The notes: a model not told the origin generated them from the sequence alone. Positions 16,766-23,977 are shown, numbered from the stretch's first letter. The stretch is DNA of 32,774 nucleotides from Arthrobacter agilis (GCF_002953615.1 NZ_CP024915.1:736627-769400), one strand, 5' to 3'. Numbers and translations are program-made.

Positions 16766-17392
16766 GGTCACGGACGGCGCCCACAGGTCCGTGATCGCTA
16801 CTCCCGCGGACTGCAGGAGGGCGCGCAGCGTGGAGATGCTGAGCCCGACCACGGCGTGCGGGTCGCCGTCGACGCGGTCGACGAAGGCACCGCCGAGCCC
16901 GTCGATGGTGAATGATCCGGCACACTGCAGCGGCTCGCCGCTCGCGACGTACGCTTCGACCTCCGCGTCGGACATCGCGCCGAAGTGGACCGTCGCGGAG
17001 GAGACGGCGCCGATCGTGGCACCGGATCCGCCCTCGCGCGTGTCCACGAGCCAGTGGCCCGTGTGCAGGACGCCGGACCGCCCGCGCATGCGGCGGATCC
17101 GCTGCACGGCGACCGACGGCTCGTAGGGCTTGCCGTGCGCCTCGCCGTCGAACTCGAAGACGGAGTCGCAGCCGATGAGGAGGGTGTCGTCGGCCTCGGG
17201 CAGTGCCGCGACGGCCTCGGCCTTCGCGCGTGCCAGGAGCAGGGAGGTGTCGTGGGCGTCGAGCGTCCCGTAGGAGGCGACGACGGCCTGTTCGTCCACG
17301 TCGGACACCAGGACGGAGTGCCGGATCCCCGCCTCGGCCAGGAGCTTCGTGCGGGCGGGGGACTTCGAGGCGAGGATCAGGCGGAGGGTCAT
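16760..17392 (-). CDS. maf: Maf family nucleoside triphosphate pyrophosphatase
   Basis: A 210-residue Maf/HAM1-fold protein. The N-terminal LILASKSPARTKLL loop is the family hallmark (usually LASxSPRR), followed by the DVDE segment, the GCDSVFEFDGEAHGKP region with the catalytic aspartate, and the GSFTIDGLGGAFVDRVDGDPHAVVGL block near the C-terminus. Maf proteins hydrolyse non-canonical or canonical dNTP/NTP to monophosphates and have been linked to septum control. The ATG at 17392 has no Shine-Dalgarno but TAGGCT lies exactly 6 nt upstream, suggesting leaderless expression. The gene precedes the carboxylase alpha chain, as in M. tuberculosis (Rv3282 near accA3, from memory). Confidence 0.93.
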   Translation of the reverse strand: MTLRLILASKSPARTKLLAEAGIRHSVLVSDVDEQAVVASYGTLDAHDTSLLLARAKAEAVAALPEADDTLLIGCDSVFEFDGEAHGKPYEPSVAVQRIRRMRGRSGVLHTGHWLVDTREGGSGATIGAVSSATVHFGAMSDAEVEAYVASGEPLQCAGSFTIDGLGGAFVDRVDGDPHAVVGLSISTLRALLQSAGVAITDLWAPSVTL

Positions 17393-17398
17393 GGACCA

Positions 17399-17404
17399 AG
17401 CCTA
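17399..17404 (-). promoter_or_regulatory. candidate leaderless promoter (-10) of maf
   Basis: TAGGCT followed by 6 nt and the ATG of maf on the minus strand. There is no Shine-Dalgarno between them. Confidence 0.55.
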
Positions 17405-17440
17405 GGCGGCAGGGCACGGGGCGGGTGGAACGGTGGCGTG

Positions 17441-17480
17441 CCTGCCGGTCCCGGCACTGCAGCGGGACGGGACCGGCAGG
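17441..17480 (-). terminator. hairpin after the AMIN-like gene
   Basis: A perfect 12-bp stem, CCTGCCGGTCCC (17441-17452) with GGGACCGGCAGG (17469-17480), encloses a 16-nt loop. It begins 6 nt after the stop codon of the minus-strand AMIN-like gene and separates it from the maf promoter. Confidence 0.7.
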
Positions 17481-17486
17481 AATCTG

Positions 17487-18044
17487 TCACCAGTAGTGGG
17501 CGACGTCGACCACCACCCTCGAGGCGGTGCCGGAACCGGGTATGACGAAGGCGCGGAAGGGAAGCCGTGCCCTGACCCCGAGTGCGAGCGTCGTCTGCCC
17601 CTCGAAGCTTCCAGCCCATGCGACCTGGCGGAAGGTGGAGTAGCCCGTCACGTTCACGAGCTCGCGGCCGTTGGCGAAGGTGTACGTAGCGACCCCGTTC
17701 CGATAGGCGGGAGCTTTCACGACCACGGAGAGGCGAGCCCCGCCGCGCACCGGGACGACGAACCCGGATCCGTCGCTACGGACTGCGTCGACGTATCGGA
17801 CGGTGTAGCCGTTCACAGGCCCACTGACGTCGATCACGAGCCGATCGAAGCAGTCGTGCCGGCCGGAACGGACGTTGATGATGGGAGCGGAGGACAGGGT
17901 GCCGGCGGTCTCCGCCGTCGAACCCCAGGTGATGCCGCAGTATGCGGCGGATGCCGGCGGTCCCCCTGCGAGGCCGAGGCCTGCAGCGAGGGCGAGTGCG
18001 GCGAGTGTGGCGGAGAATCTCCCCGTCAGGCGCGATCTGTTCAT
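17487..18044 (-). CDS. secreted AMIN-like domain protein
   Basis: A 185-residue exported protein. An n-region (MNRSR), a hydrophobic core and ASAA at about residue 33 form a Sec signal peptide, and no lipobox follows. The mature part begins YCGITWGS and contains IINVRSGRHDCFDRLVIDV, YRNGVATYTF, FRQVAWAGSFEGQTTLALGVRARLPFR and a terminal RVVVDVAHYW. These are characteristic of the actinobacterial AMIN-like family of secreted beta-rich proteins, probably cell-wall associated, function unproven. The two mature cysteines could form a disulfide. The ATG at 18044 is preceded by AAGGTGGT at good spacing; the frame extends 33 nt further to a GTG that lacks a site and would spoil the signal peptide. 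A terminator hairpin follows. Confidence 0.85.
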   Translation of the reverse strand: MNRSRLTGRFSATLAALALAAGLGLAGGPPASAAYCGITWGSTAETAGTLSSAPIINVRSGRHDCFDRLVIDVSGPVNGYTVRYVDAVRSDGSGFVVPVRGGARLSVVVKAPAYRNGVATYTFANGRELVNVTGYSTFRQVAWAGSFEGQTTLALGVRARLPFRAFVIPGSGTASRVVVDVAHYW

Positions 18045-18131
18045 AGCGCACCACCTTGTAGAGCTGGATAGGTGCACCCATAGTGCGCCTGCCCTCAGGG
18101 AAAAGCGCCGCCGTCGCGCTGAACGCCGCCC

Positions 18132-18159
18132 AATCGTTAGGGGTACACCGAATCGTTAG
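18132..18159 (-). promoter_or_regulatory. paired direct repeats upstream of the AMIN-like gene
   Basis: CTAACGATT occurs twice on the minus strand (18132-18140 and 18151-18159), 19 bp centre to centre, in a locally less GC-rich stretch about 90-115 nt upstream of the AMIN-like start. Evenly spaced direct repeats of this size resemble tandem binding sites of a response regulator, but the regulator is unknown. Confidence 0.4.
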
Positions 18160-18182
18160 CCGGAGCCGCCGGACGGCTGTGC

Positions 18183-18212
18183 CCGGCGGGCGGAGGTGAT
18201 CCCGCCCGCCGG
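18183..18212 (-). terminator. terminator hairpin after the DUF885 gene
   Basis: CCGGCGGGCGG (18183-18193) pairs perfectly with CCGCCCGCCGG (18202-18212) around an 8-nt loop, 10 nt beyond the stop codon of the minus-strand DUF885 gene. Confidence 0.7.
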
Positions 18213-18222
18213 TCACGGGGAA

Positions 18223-19944
18223 CTACGAGGCGGACACCAGTGCCCGGCGCAGCGTGTCGAGTCCCACGGAGCCGAGGTTCAGGGCGCGGGTATGGAAGGC
18301 CCGCAGATCGAAGGCGTCGCCCTCGCTCGTGCGCACCTCGTCACGGATCTGCTCCCACAGGCGCTGGCCGATCTTGTACGACGGCGCCTGTCCCGGCCAG
18401 CCGAGGTAGCGCGTGTACTCGAAGTTCAGCTGGCCCTCGCTGATGGCGATGTTCTTCTTCAGGAAGTCGTAGCCCTTGTCCGGCGTCCAGGTCCCCTCGC
18501 CCCAGCGTTCCGGGATCTCCAGCTCGAGGTGCACGCCGATGTCGAAGACGACGCGGGCGGCGCGCATACGCTGCGCGTCGAGCATCCCGAGGCGGTCTCC
18601 CGGGTCGGCGAGGAAACCCAGTTCCTGCATGAGCCGCTCGGAGTAGAGCGCCCAGCCCTCGCCCTGCCCCGACACCCAGATGGCATTGCGGCGCCAGGGG
18701 TTCAGGAGTGCACGCTGGTAGGTCGCCGTGGCGACCTGCAGGTGGTGGCCCGGGATGCCCTCGTGGTAGACGGTGGTGGTCTCCTTCCATGTGGTGAAGG
18801 AGTCCTCACCCTCCGGCACGGACCACCACATGCGGCCCGGGCGGGAGAAGTCGTCGCTGGGGCCCGTGTAGTAGATGCCGCCCTCGTTGGTCGGGGCGAT
18901 CCTGCACTCGAGCCGGCGCATCACGTCCGGGACGTCGAAGTGCACGCCGGCCAGCGCGTCGACGGCCCTGTCCGAGAGATCCTGCATCCATGCCTGGAGC
19001 GCGTCGGTACCGTGCAGCTGGCGGGCGGGATCCTCGTCGAGGATCCGCATGGCCTCCTCGATCGACGCGCCCTCGCGGATCTCGTTCGCCACGGCCTCCT
19101 GTTCGGCGATGACGCGATCGAGCTCCTCGACGCCCCACTGGTACGTCTCCTCGAGGTCGACGGCGGAACCGAGGAACACGCGCGACATCAGGGCGTAGCG
19201 CTCGCGCCCGACGGCGTCCTTCTCCGGTGCGGTGGGCAGGAGGTCGTCCTGCAGGAACGATGCGAGGGAGCGGTAGGCGCCACGGGCGGCTTCCGCTCCG
19301 GCGCGGAGCTGCTCGCGCACCGGCGCCGGCAGCTCGCCGTCGTCCCCGCGCTCCGTGGTGCCGAGCGAGTCGAAGAATCCGCCGTCCTCCGCGTACTTGG
19401 CGGACTGCTCGATGACGATTTCCACCTGGCGCCGGGCAGCGACGTGACCGCGCTCGCGGCCCGCGCGCAGGGACGAGATGTACCCCTCGATCGCGCCGGG
19501 GACGTTGGCCATGCGGCCGGCGATGTTGCCCCAGTCCTCCGCGGTGGCCGTGGGCATGAGGTCGAAGATCGCCCGGATGTCCTGGGCCGGGCACGCGATG
19601 TTGTTCAGTTCGGCGAAGCTGTAGCCCGCCTCGTGGATCTCGAGGTCCAGCCCGAGCCGTTCGCGCATCGCGTCGAGGGTGACGGCGTCGACGTCGTCGG
19701 CGGGCTGAAGGCCCTCGAGCAGTCGCAGGGTGTTGCGGGCGGCCTCGGCGAGGGCTTCGATGCCGGCCGGCGAGTAGTCCTGGTATTCGGTCTCGTGGCC
19801 GGCGATGCCCAGTTCGGTGGCGAAGTTGGGTATGAGCTCGAGGAGGGTCTCGTAGTACGAGGTGGCGACGGCGTCGATGGCCGTGGACCGCCGTGCTGGC
19901 TGCTCGCTGGAGGAGGGGACGGGAGCTGGGGTGTTCTGGGTCAC
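18223..19944 (-). CDS. DUF885 family protein, putative metallopeptidase
   Basis: A 573-residue protein of the DUF885 family. The motif VYHEGIPGHHLQ (residues about 385-397) is the HExxxH/HExxH-like zinc signature of this family, which is thought to be a metal-dependent carboxypeptidase-type helical fold. Other conserved pieces are WMQDLSDRAVDAL, GIYYTGPSDDFSRPG, NPWRRNAIWVSGQGEGWALYSERLM and YLGWPGQAPSYKIGQ. No signal peptide is seen, so it is probably cytosolic. The start is GTG 19944, with TAGGCT 6 nt upstream and no Shine-Dalgarno. It stands as a single-gene unit with its own terminator. Peptidase activity is inferred from the motif, not proven for most of the family. Confidence 0.9.
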   Translation of the reverse strand: MTQNTPAPVPSSSEQPARRSTAIDAVATSYYETLLELIPNFATELGIAGHETEYQDYSPAGIEALAEAARNTLRLLEGLQPADDVDAVTLDAMRERLGLDLEIHEAGYSFAELNNIACPAQDIRAIFDLMPTATAEDWGNIAGRMANVPGAIEGYISSLRAGRERGHVAARRQVEIVIEQSAKYAEDGGFFDSLGTTERGDDGELPAPVREQLRAGAEAARGAYRSLASFLQDDLLPTAPEKDAVGRERYALMSRVFLGSAVDLEETYQWGVEELDRVIAEQEAVANEIREGASIEEAMRILDEDPARQLHGTDALQAWMQDLSDRAVDALAGVHFDVPDVMRRLECRIAPTNEGGIYYTGPSDDFSRPGRMWWSVPEGEDSFTTWKETTTVYHEGIPGHHLQVATATYQRALLNPWRRNAIWVSGQGEGWALYSERLMQELGFLADPGDRLGMLDAQRMRAARVVFDIGVHLELEIPERWGEGTWTPDKGYDFLKKNIAISEGQLNFEYTRYLGWPGQAPSYKIGQRLWEQIRDEVRTSEGDAFDLRAFHTRALNLGSVGLDTLRRALVSAS

Positions 19945-19950
19945 GTCCAG

Positions 19951-19956
19951 AGCCTA
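19951..19956 (-). promoter_or_regulatory. candidate leaderless promoter (-10) of the DUF885 gene
   Basis: TAGGCT on the minus strand, then 6 nt (CTGGAC), then the GTG start. The hexamer and spacing are identical to those before maf. Confidence 0.55.
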
Positions 19957-20036
19957 GCGCCAGCCGGTTGCCGAAGGCCACCGAGTGCCGGGTGCGCGGC
20001 GACGTCGACCGGATGATCGCCGAGGGACTCGCGACG

Positions 20037-20042
20037 TAGGGT
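20037..20042 (+). promoter_or_regulatory. candidate -10 box upstream of the PaaI thioesterase gene
   Basis: TAGGGT lies 6 nt before an ATG at 20049 that is in frame with the thioesterase. It may drive a leaderless, N-terminally longer form, or simply give a leader of about 140 nt before the internal start at 20190. Confidence 0.4.
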
Positions 20043-20189
20043 GCAGGAATGACCACAGCAAATGCACGTCCTGACGCACCCGATCGGCGCTGCAGCGAAC
20101 GGGGACCTCGTCGGGCGGACAGCGGGCAGGCCGGCCTCCTGCCCGTCCGGGAACCGAACACCTCCACCACCTTCCGAAGGGACCCGTCG

Positions 20190-20612
20190 ATGCCGCACAC
20201 CCACCCCATCCTCGAGCAGGACAGAGCCTCGCAGTGGCTCGGTATCGACGTCGACCGGGCCCTGTTCGGTGACGCGCAGATCTCCATGACCGTCCGGGAG
20301 GAGATGGTGAACGGCTTCGGCATGGCCCATGGCGGCATCATCTTCGCCTTCGCCGACACGTGCTTCGCCCTCGCCTGCAACGATCCGGAGGCCGATCGCG
20401 ACGCCGGTCCCGCGACCATCACGGTGGCCTCCGGCGCCGACATCAACTTCGTGGCACCCGCCTTCGAGGGCCAGACCCTGACGGCCGTCGGCAGGGAGGT
20501 GAGCCGGAGTGGCCGCAGCGGGATCTACGACATCCGTGTCACTGCCGGCCACACCCTGATCGCCGAATTCCGGGGCCGCAGCCGAACCATCCCGAAGCAC
20601 GCGCGCGACTGA
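20190..20612 (+). CDS. paaI: PaaI-type hotdog thioesterase
   Basis: A 140-residue single hotdog-fold thioesterase. LEQDRASQWLGI, the catalytic-helix motif MVNGFGMAHGGIIFAFADTCFALACN and DINFVAPAFEGQTL are typical of PaaI, which hydrolyses (hydroxy)phenylacetyl-CoA and related aryl-CoA esters and rescues CoA when the phenylacetate pathway stalls. No other paa gene is in the window, so the substrate could be another acyl-CoA. The start at 20190 has AAGGGA at 7 nt and gives the normal family length. An in-frame ATG at 20049 with a promoter-like box would add 47 residues of poor codon bias (little G/C preference in the third position), which I regard as probably untranslated, though not excluded. 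Confidence 0.85.
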   Translation: MPHTHPILEQDRASQWLGIDVDRALFGDAQISMTVREEMVNGFGMAHGGIIFAFADTCFALACNDPEADRDAGPATITVASGADINFVAPAFEGQTLTAVGREVSRSGRSGIYDIRVTAGHTLIAEFRGRSRTIPKHARD

Positions 20613-20688
20613 ACCAGGGAGTGCCGTCGTCGGGCCGACGTGACCGGATGGTTCGCCGATGCCCATGGCCCTCGGCAGGAAGTGCACC

Positions 20689-20694
20689 TACCGT
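20689..20694 (+). promoter_or_regulatory. candidate -10 box of the serpin gene
   Basis: TACCGT lies 25 nt before the serpin ATG and would give a leader of about 20 nt carrying GGGGGAG. No clear -35 is seen. Confidence 0.4.
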
Positions 20695-20719
20695 GGGGAC
20701 ATCACACGAGGGGGAGCGG

Positions 20720-21901
20720 ATGGACCATCAGCGCGAGCAGCAGCCGGCACCCGTCGATCGGGTCGCCATCGACGGGGGCCGCTTCCCCGAGGCGGAGGAC
20801 GCCCTCCTGCGGTCCTCCTTCGGCCTCGGTGCCGCGATGACCGCCGATGCCGCTGTCGACCAGGTCACCAGCCCGCTCGGTGCGCTCCACGCCCTGTCCC
20901 TGCTGCGGGCCGGAGCCGGGAGCACGACGGCCGCGGAGATGGATGCCGTGCTCGGGCTGCCGGCCGAGCACCACGAGGCGATGAACGCCCTCCTGGCGCG
21001 CATGGAGAGCTTCGACGGTGATCCGGGGAGCGTCGACGAGGAGGATCCCCCCGAGAAGCCCCTGGTGCACCTCGCGAGTGCGGTGTTCGTTCCCGCGGCC
21101 GGAACCACCGGCGAGCGCTTCCTCGACACGCTCGCGCGGCACTACGGGGCAGGCGTCCATGAAGTCGATTTCGGAGACCCGTCGACGGCGGCACGCATCG
21201 ACGAGTGGGTGTCGAGGGAGACGGGCGGACGGGTCGGGAAGGCCCCGCTCGAGGTCGGTGCGGGCACGACGCTGTCCCTGCTCACCACCGTCTACTTCGC
21301 GGCGGCCTGGGACGAGCCCTTCGATCCGTCCGGGACCTTCGACCAGGACTTCCTGCTGGCCGATGGCAGCACAGTGGGGGTCCCGATGATGCACGGGACG
21401 CGGACGGTGCGGTACGTCGCGGTGGATGGCTGGTCCGGGCTCGACCTGCGCTATGGCCAAGGCTTCTTCCTGCGGCTCCTGCTGCCCGCGGACGGATCAC
21501 CGGCGCGATGGACCGGGCAGGAGTTCCTCGACATGGCGGAGCTGCTCGATGCAGCCGAGGTCGTCCGGGTGGACGTGGCACTGCCGAGGTGGGACCACGG
21601 GTTCGAGCTGGACCTCCGGGAGTCGCTGGCCGCTGTCGGGCTCTCCGAGTCCTTCGGGCCCGACGCCGATTTCCATGCCATCCAGCCGGGCTCCGTCGTC
21701 GCGGGCGCTGCGCAGGTGGCCACCATCACGGTGGCGGAGAAGGGGACGGTCGCCGCGGCGGTGACGCAGTTCGCGATGGCGACGAGCGCTCCGATGCCGC
21801 CCGAGGCGAGGATCTCCTTCGACCGGCCCTTCGGTTACCAGATCGTCCACGAGGAGACGGGACTGCCGCTGTTCCTGGGGACGGTCTCCGACCCGCGCTA
21901 G
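20720..21901 (+). CDS. serpin family protease inhibitor
   Basis: A 393-residue serpin, covering the whole fold. Markers are SPLGALHALSLLRAGA near the N-terminus (helix B region), TLSLLTTVYFAAAWDEPFD (strand 3A region), the breach/hinge VAEKGTVAAAV with P17 at Glu340, and the C-terminal FDRPFGYQIVHEETGLPLFLGTVSDPR. The small-residue hinge is what inhibitory serpins need for loop insertion. Counting 16 residues from Glu340 puts P1 at Ser356 and P1' at Ala357; alignment from the C-terminal side shifts this by one. Small P1 residues suggest a subtilisin- or elastase-like target. There is no signal peptide, so it should be intracellular. GGGGGAG precedes the ATG at 20720. It ends 18 nt from the convergent accE stop. 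Serpins are sporadic in bacteria. Confidence 0.92.
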   Translation: MDHQREQQPAPVDRVAIDGGRFPEAEDALLRSSFGLGAAMTADAAVDQVTSPLGALHALSLLRAGAGSTTAAEMDAVLGLPAEHHEAMNALLARMESFDGDPGSVDEEDPPEKPLVHLASAVFVPAAGTTGERFLDTLARHYGAGVHEVDFGDPSTAARIDEWVSRETGGRVGKAPLEVGAGTTLSLLTTVYFAAAWDEPFDPSGTFDQDFLLADGSTVGVPMMHGTRTVRYVAVDGWSGLDLRYGQGFFLRLLLPADGSPARWTGQEFLDMAELLDAAEVVRVDVALPRWDHGFELDLRESLAAVGLSESFGPDADFHAIQPGSVVAGAAQVATITVAEKGTVAAAVTQFAMATSAPMPPEARISFDRPFGYQIVHEETGLPLFLGTVSDPR

Positions 21902-21919
21902 GGCCAGGTCCCGGCAGCG

Positions 21920-22159
21920 TCAGCGCACGCTCCGCCGCCACGATCCGGGACCCGGCGTCGGGCCCAGCCGCAGCATGGCCCGGCGGACCCACGAGCGACC
22001 GTGGTCCGGCGCGCCGTCCGCGTCACCGGCGCCCTGCAGGGCGACGACGACGGCGGTGAGCGCGGCGAGCTCCTCCTCGGTCGGCCGGCCGGACACCACG
22101 GACAGGAGTGCGGGGCTCTCCCCGGTGGCGCCGTCGGGTGTGCCGTCGCGGGCCGTCAC
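21920..22159 (-). CDS. accE5: acyl-CoA carboxylase epsilon subunit
   Basis: A 79-residue protein. The N-terminal half contains [21 protein letters not shown], the helical motif by which actinobacterial epsilon subunits are recognised, and the C-terminus has the usual PGPGSW tail. Epsilon subunits bind and stabilise or activate the alpha-beta acyl-CoA carboxylase complex and occur only in actinobacteria. Its GTG start overlaps the stop codon of the beta-subunit gene by 4 nt (GTGA), so translation is coupled. The middle (about 45-60) is an Asp/Gly-rich linker. Confidence 0.9.
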   Translation of the reverse strand: MTARDGTPDGATGESPALLSVVSGRPTEEELAALTAVVVALQGAGDADGAPDHGRSWVRRAMLRLGPTPGPGSWRRSVR

Positions 22160-23751
22160 AGCGGGATGTTCCCATGCTTCTTGGCGGGGTTGGCCGCCCG
22201 CTTGTCGCGCAGCGCGCGGAGCCCCCGGACGATCTGCAGCCGTGTCTCGGACGGCGCGATCACAGCGTCGACGTAGCCGAGCTCGGCCGCCTGGTACGGG
22301 TTCAGCAGCTCCTCCTCGTACTGCTGCACGACGTCGGCGCGGGCGGCCTCGACGTCCCCGCCGGCATCGGCCACTGCCTTGAGGTGGCCGCGGTAGAGGA
22401 TGTTGACGGCCCCCTGCGCTCCCATGACGCCGATCTGCGCCGTGGGCCAGGCCAGGTTGAGGTCCGCGCCGAGCTTCTTGGAGCCCATGACGATGTACGC
22501 GCCGCCGTACGCCTTGCGCGTGATGACCGTCAGCTTCGGCACGGTGGCCTCGGCGTAGGCGTAGAGCAGCTTGGCCCCCCGCCGGATGATGCCCTGGAAC
22601 TCCTGGTCCTTGCCGGGCAGGAAACCGGGCACGTCCACGAGGGTCAGGATCGGGATGTTGAAGGCGTCGCAGTGCCGCACGAAGCGGGCAGCCTTCTCCG
22701 AGGCGTTGATGTCGAGGGTGCCGGCGAACTGCAGGGGCTGGTTGGCCACGATCCCGATGGTGTGCCCCTCGACGCGCGCATAGCCGGTGACGACGTTGGG
22801 TGCGTAGAGCGCCTGCATCTCGAGGAAGTGGCCGTCGTCCACGATGGCGGCGATGACCGCGTGCATGTCGTACGGTTGGTTCGCCGCGTCGGGGATGAGG
22901 TCGTCGAGAGCGAGGTCCTCGTCCGTGATGTCGGCCTCCTCCACGAACGCCGTCAGCGGGGCCTCCGCGAGGTTGTTCGAGGGCAGGAAGTCGAGCAGCT
23001 CACGGACGAAGCCGATCGCATCGGCCTCGTCCGTCGCGAGGTAGGCGGACGTGCCCGTCGTCGTGTTGTGCTGCCGCGCCCCGCCGAGGGTCTCCATGTC
23101 CACGTCCTCGCCCGTCACGGTCTTGATGACGTCGGGACCCGTGATGAACATGTGCGAGGTCTTGTCCACCATCACCACGAAGTCGGTCAGCGCGGGGGAG
23201 TAGGCGGCGCCACCGGCGCAGGGTCCCATGATGAGCGAGATCTGCGGGACCACGCCCGAGGCGTGGACGTTGTTGCGGAAGATGTCGGCGAACATGGCGA
23301 GCGATGCCACACCCTCCTGGATGCGGGCGCCGCCGCCGTCGTTGATGCCGACCACCGGGCAGCCGTTGCGCAGGGCGAACTCCTGCACCTTGACGATCTT
23401 CTCGCCGTTGACCTGGCTGAGCGAACCGCCGTAGACGGAGAAGTCCTGGCTGTAGATGGCGATCAGCCGGCCGTCCACGGTCGCGTAGCCGGAAACCACG
23501 CCGTCGCCCAGCGGCTTCTTCCTCTCCATGCCGAAGGCGGTGGACCGGTGGACCGCGAGGGCATCGAACTCGACGAACGAACCCTCGTCGACGAGGAGAT
23601 CGATCCGTTCCCTGGCAGTGTTCTTGCCGCGCGCGTGCTGCTTGTCGATCGCCTCGGGACCGGAGGGCTGCTCGGAGAGCGCCTTGCGCCTCCTGAAGTC
23701 GGCGAGCTTCCCGGCCGTCGTGGTGAGGTCGGGTTGCAGGTCCTGGTGCAT
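22156..23751 (-). CDS. accD5: acyl-CoA carboxylase beta subunit (carboxyltransferase)
   Basis: A 531-residue biotin-dependent carboxyltransferase of the AccD5/PccB type, which moves carboxyl from carboxybiotin on the alpha chain to acetyl-CoA or propionyl-CoA. Motifs include [31 protein letters not shown], the acyl-CoA oxyanion segment [34 protein letters not shown] for the biotin side, and [16 protein letters not shown] typical length and no missing block. The ATG at 23751 has GGAG at 5 nt; the frame runs 156 nt further upstream, but that stretch holds the promoter and operator candidates. The gene is followed by the overlapping epsilon subunit. The preferred acyl-CoA cannot be read from sequence alone. 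Confidence 0.95.
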   Translation of the reverse strand: MHQDLQPDLTTTAGKLADFRRRKALSEQPSGPEAIDKQHARGKNTARERIDLLVDEGSFVEFDALAVHRSTAFGMERKKPLGDGVVSGYATVDGRLIAIYSQDFSVYGGSLSQVNGEKIVKVQEFALRNGCPVVGINDGGGARIQEGVASLAMFADIFRNNVHASGVVPQISLIMGPCAGGAAYSPALTDFVVMVDKTSHMFITGPDVIKTVTGEDVDMETLGGARQHNTTTGTSAYLATDEADAIGFVRELLDFLPSNNLAEAPLTAFVEEADITDEDLALDDLIPDAANQPYDMHAVIAAIVDDGHFLEMQALYAPNVVTGYARVEGHTIGIVANQPLQFAGTLDINASEKAARFVRHCDAFNIPILTLVDVPGFLPGKDQEFQGIIRRGAKLLYAYAEATVPKLTVITRKAYGGAYIVMGSKKLGADLNLAWPTAQIGVMGAQGAVNILYRGHLKAVADAGGDVEAARADVVQQYEEELLNPYQAAELGYVDAVIAPSETRLQIVRGLRALRDKRAANPAKKHGNIPL

Positions 23752-23833
23752 GGAATCTCCGGTCGGCGGGTGGCTGGGGGGCGGGCGCGGGCCTTGACTG
23801 GAGGATTCCGACAAAGCGCGGCGCTTTTCACCC

Positions 23834-23839
23834 AGTCTA
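23834..23839 (-). promoter_or_regulatory. candidate -10 box of the accD5-accE5 operon
   Basis: TAGACT on the minus strand, 82 nt before the ATG. With a start about 7 nt downstream, the dyad at 23862-23878 would cover roughly -35 to -51, a position typical for a regulator that blocks or recruits polymerase. Confidence 0.45.
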
Positions 23840-23861
23840 GTGAGGATCCCGGGGCCCACCG

Positions 23862-23878
23862 TTGTAGGACGTCTACAG
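23862..23878 (-). promoter_or_regulatory. candidate operator: TTGTAG-N5-CTACAG dyad upstream of the carboxylase beta gene
   Basis: TTGTAG (23862-23867), spacer GACGT, CTACAG (23873-23878). It has the same arms and 5-bp spacer as the dyad at 16749-16765, differing at one outer base. It lies 110 nt upstream of the accD5 start and about 23 bp upstream of its -10 box. Confidence 0.6.
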
Positions 23879-23902
23879 TTTCCGCTTCCATCACTTAGCC
23901 GC

Positions 23903-23936
23903 CGCACCGATGTTACTCACGAGTAACATCGGTGCG
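23903..23936. promoter_or_regulatory. 34-bp inverted repeat between accD5 and the SDR gene
   Basis: Two perfect 16-bp arms, CGCACCGATGTTACTC (23903-23918) and GAGTAACATCGGTGCG (23921-23936), flank a central AC. The repeat sits in the divergent intergenic region, 41 nt before the SDR start and 151 nt before the accD5 start. Its core TGTTACTC-AC-GAGTAACA has the shape of a TetR-type operator. A loop of two bases makes an RNA hairpin terminator unlikely, and there is no T run. Confidence 0.75.
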
Positions 23937-23965
23937 TCGCACGCCGTCGGGAAGGCCCCGCTGCT

Positions 23966-23971
23966 TACAGT
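23966..23971 (+). promoter_or_regulatory. candidate leaderless promoter (-10) of the SDR gene
   Basis: TACAGT, then 6 nt (GGGGCC), then ATG at 23978. There is no Shine-Dalgarno. The 34-bp inverted repeat would lie at about -42 to -75 from a start at the ATG. Confidence 0.55.
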
Positions 23972-23977
23972 GGGGCC

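Noticed and set aside
14786-16915. 709-codon open frame opposite the carboxylase alpha gene and the end of maf
   Set aside because: It is a mirror frame of a conserved gene, with no recognisable domain and biased composition. Other very long opposite-strand frames (7009-8550, 18196-20016, 22108-23898) were rejected for the same reason.
20628-20640. CGTCGG-G-CCGACG palindrome between PaaI and the serpin gene
   Set aside because: It is only 6-bp arms of CG-rich sequence with a 1-nt centre, likely by chance at this GC content, and it is not repeated elsewhere that I noticed.
17487-21901. Genomic island or prophage remnant in the block between maf and accE5
   Set aside because: There is no integrase, transposase, tRNA, direct-repeat boundary or composition shift; all genes look chromosomal.
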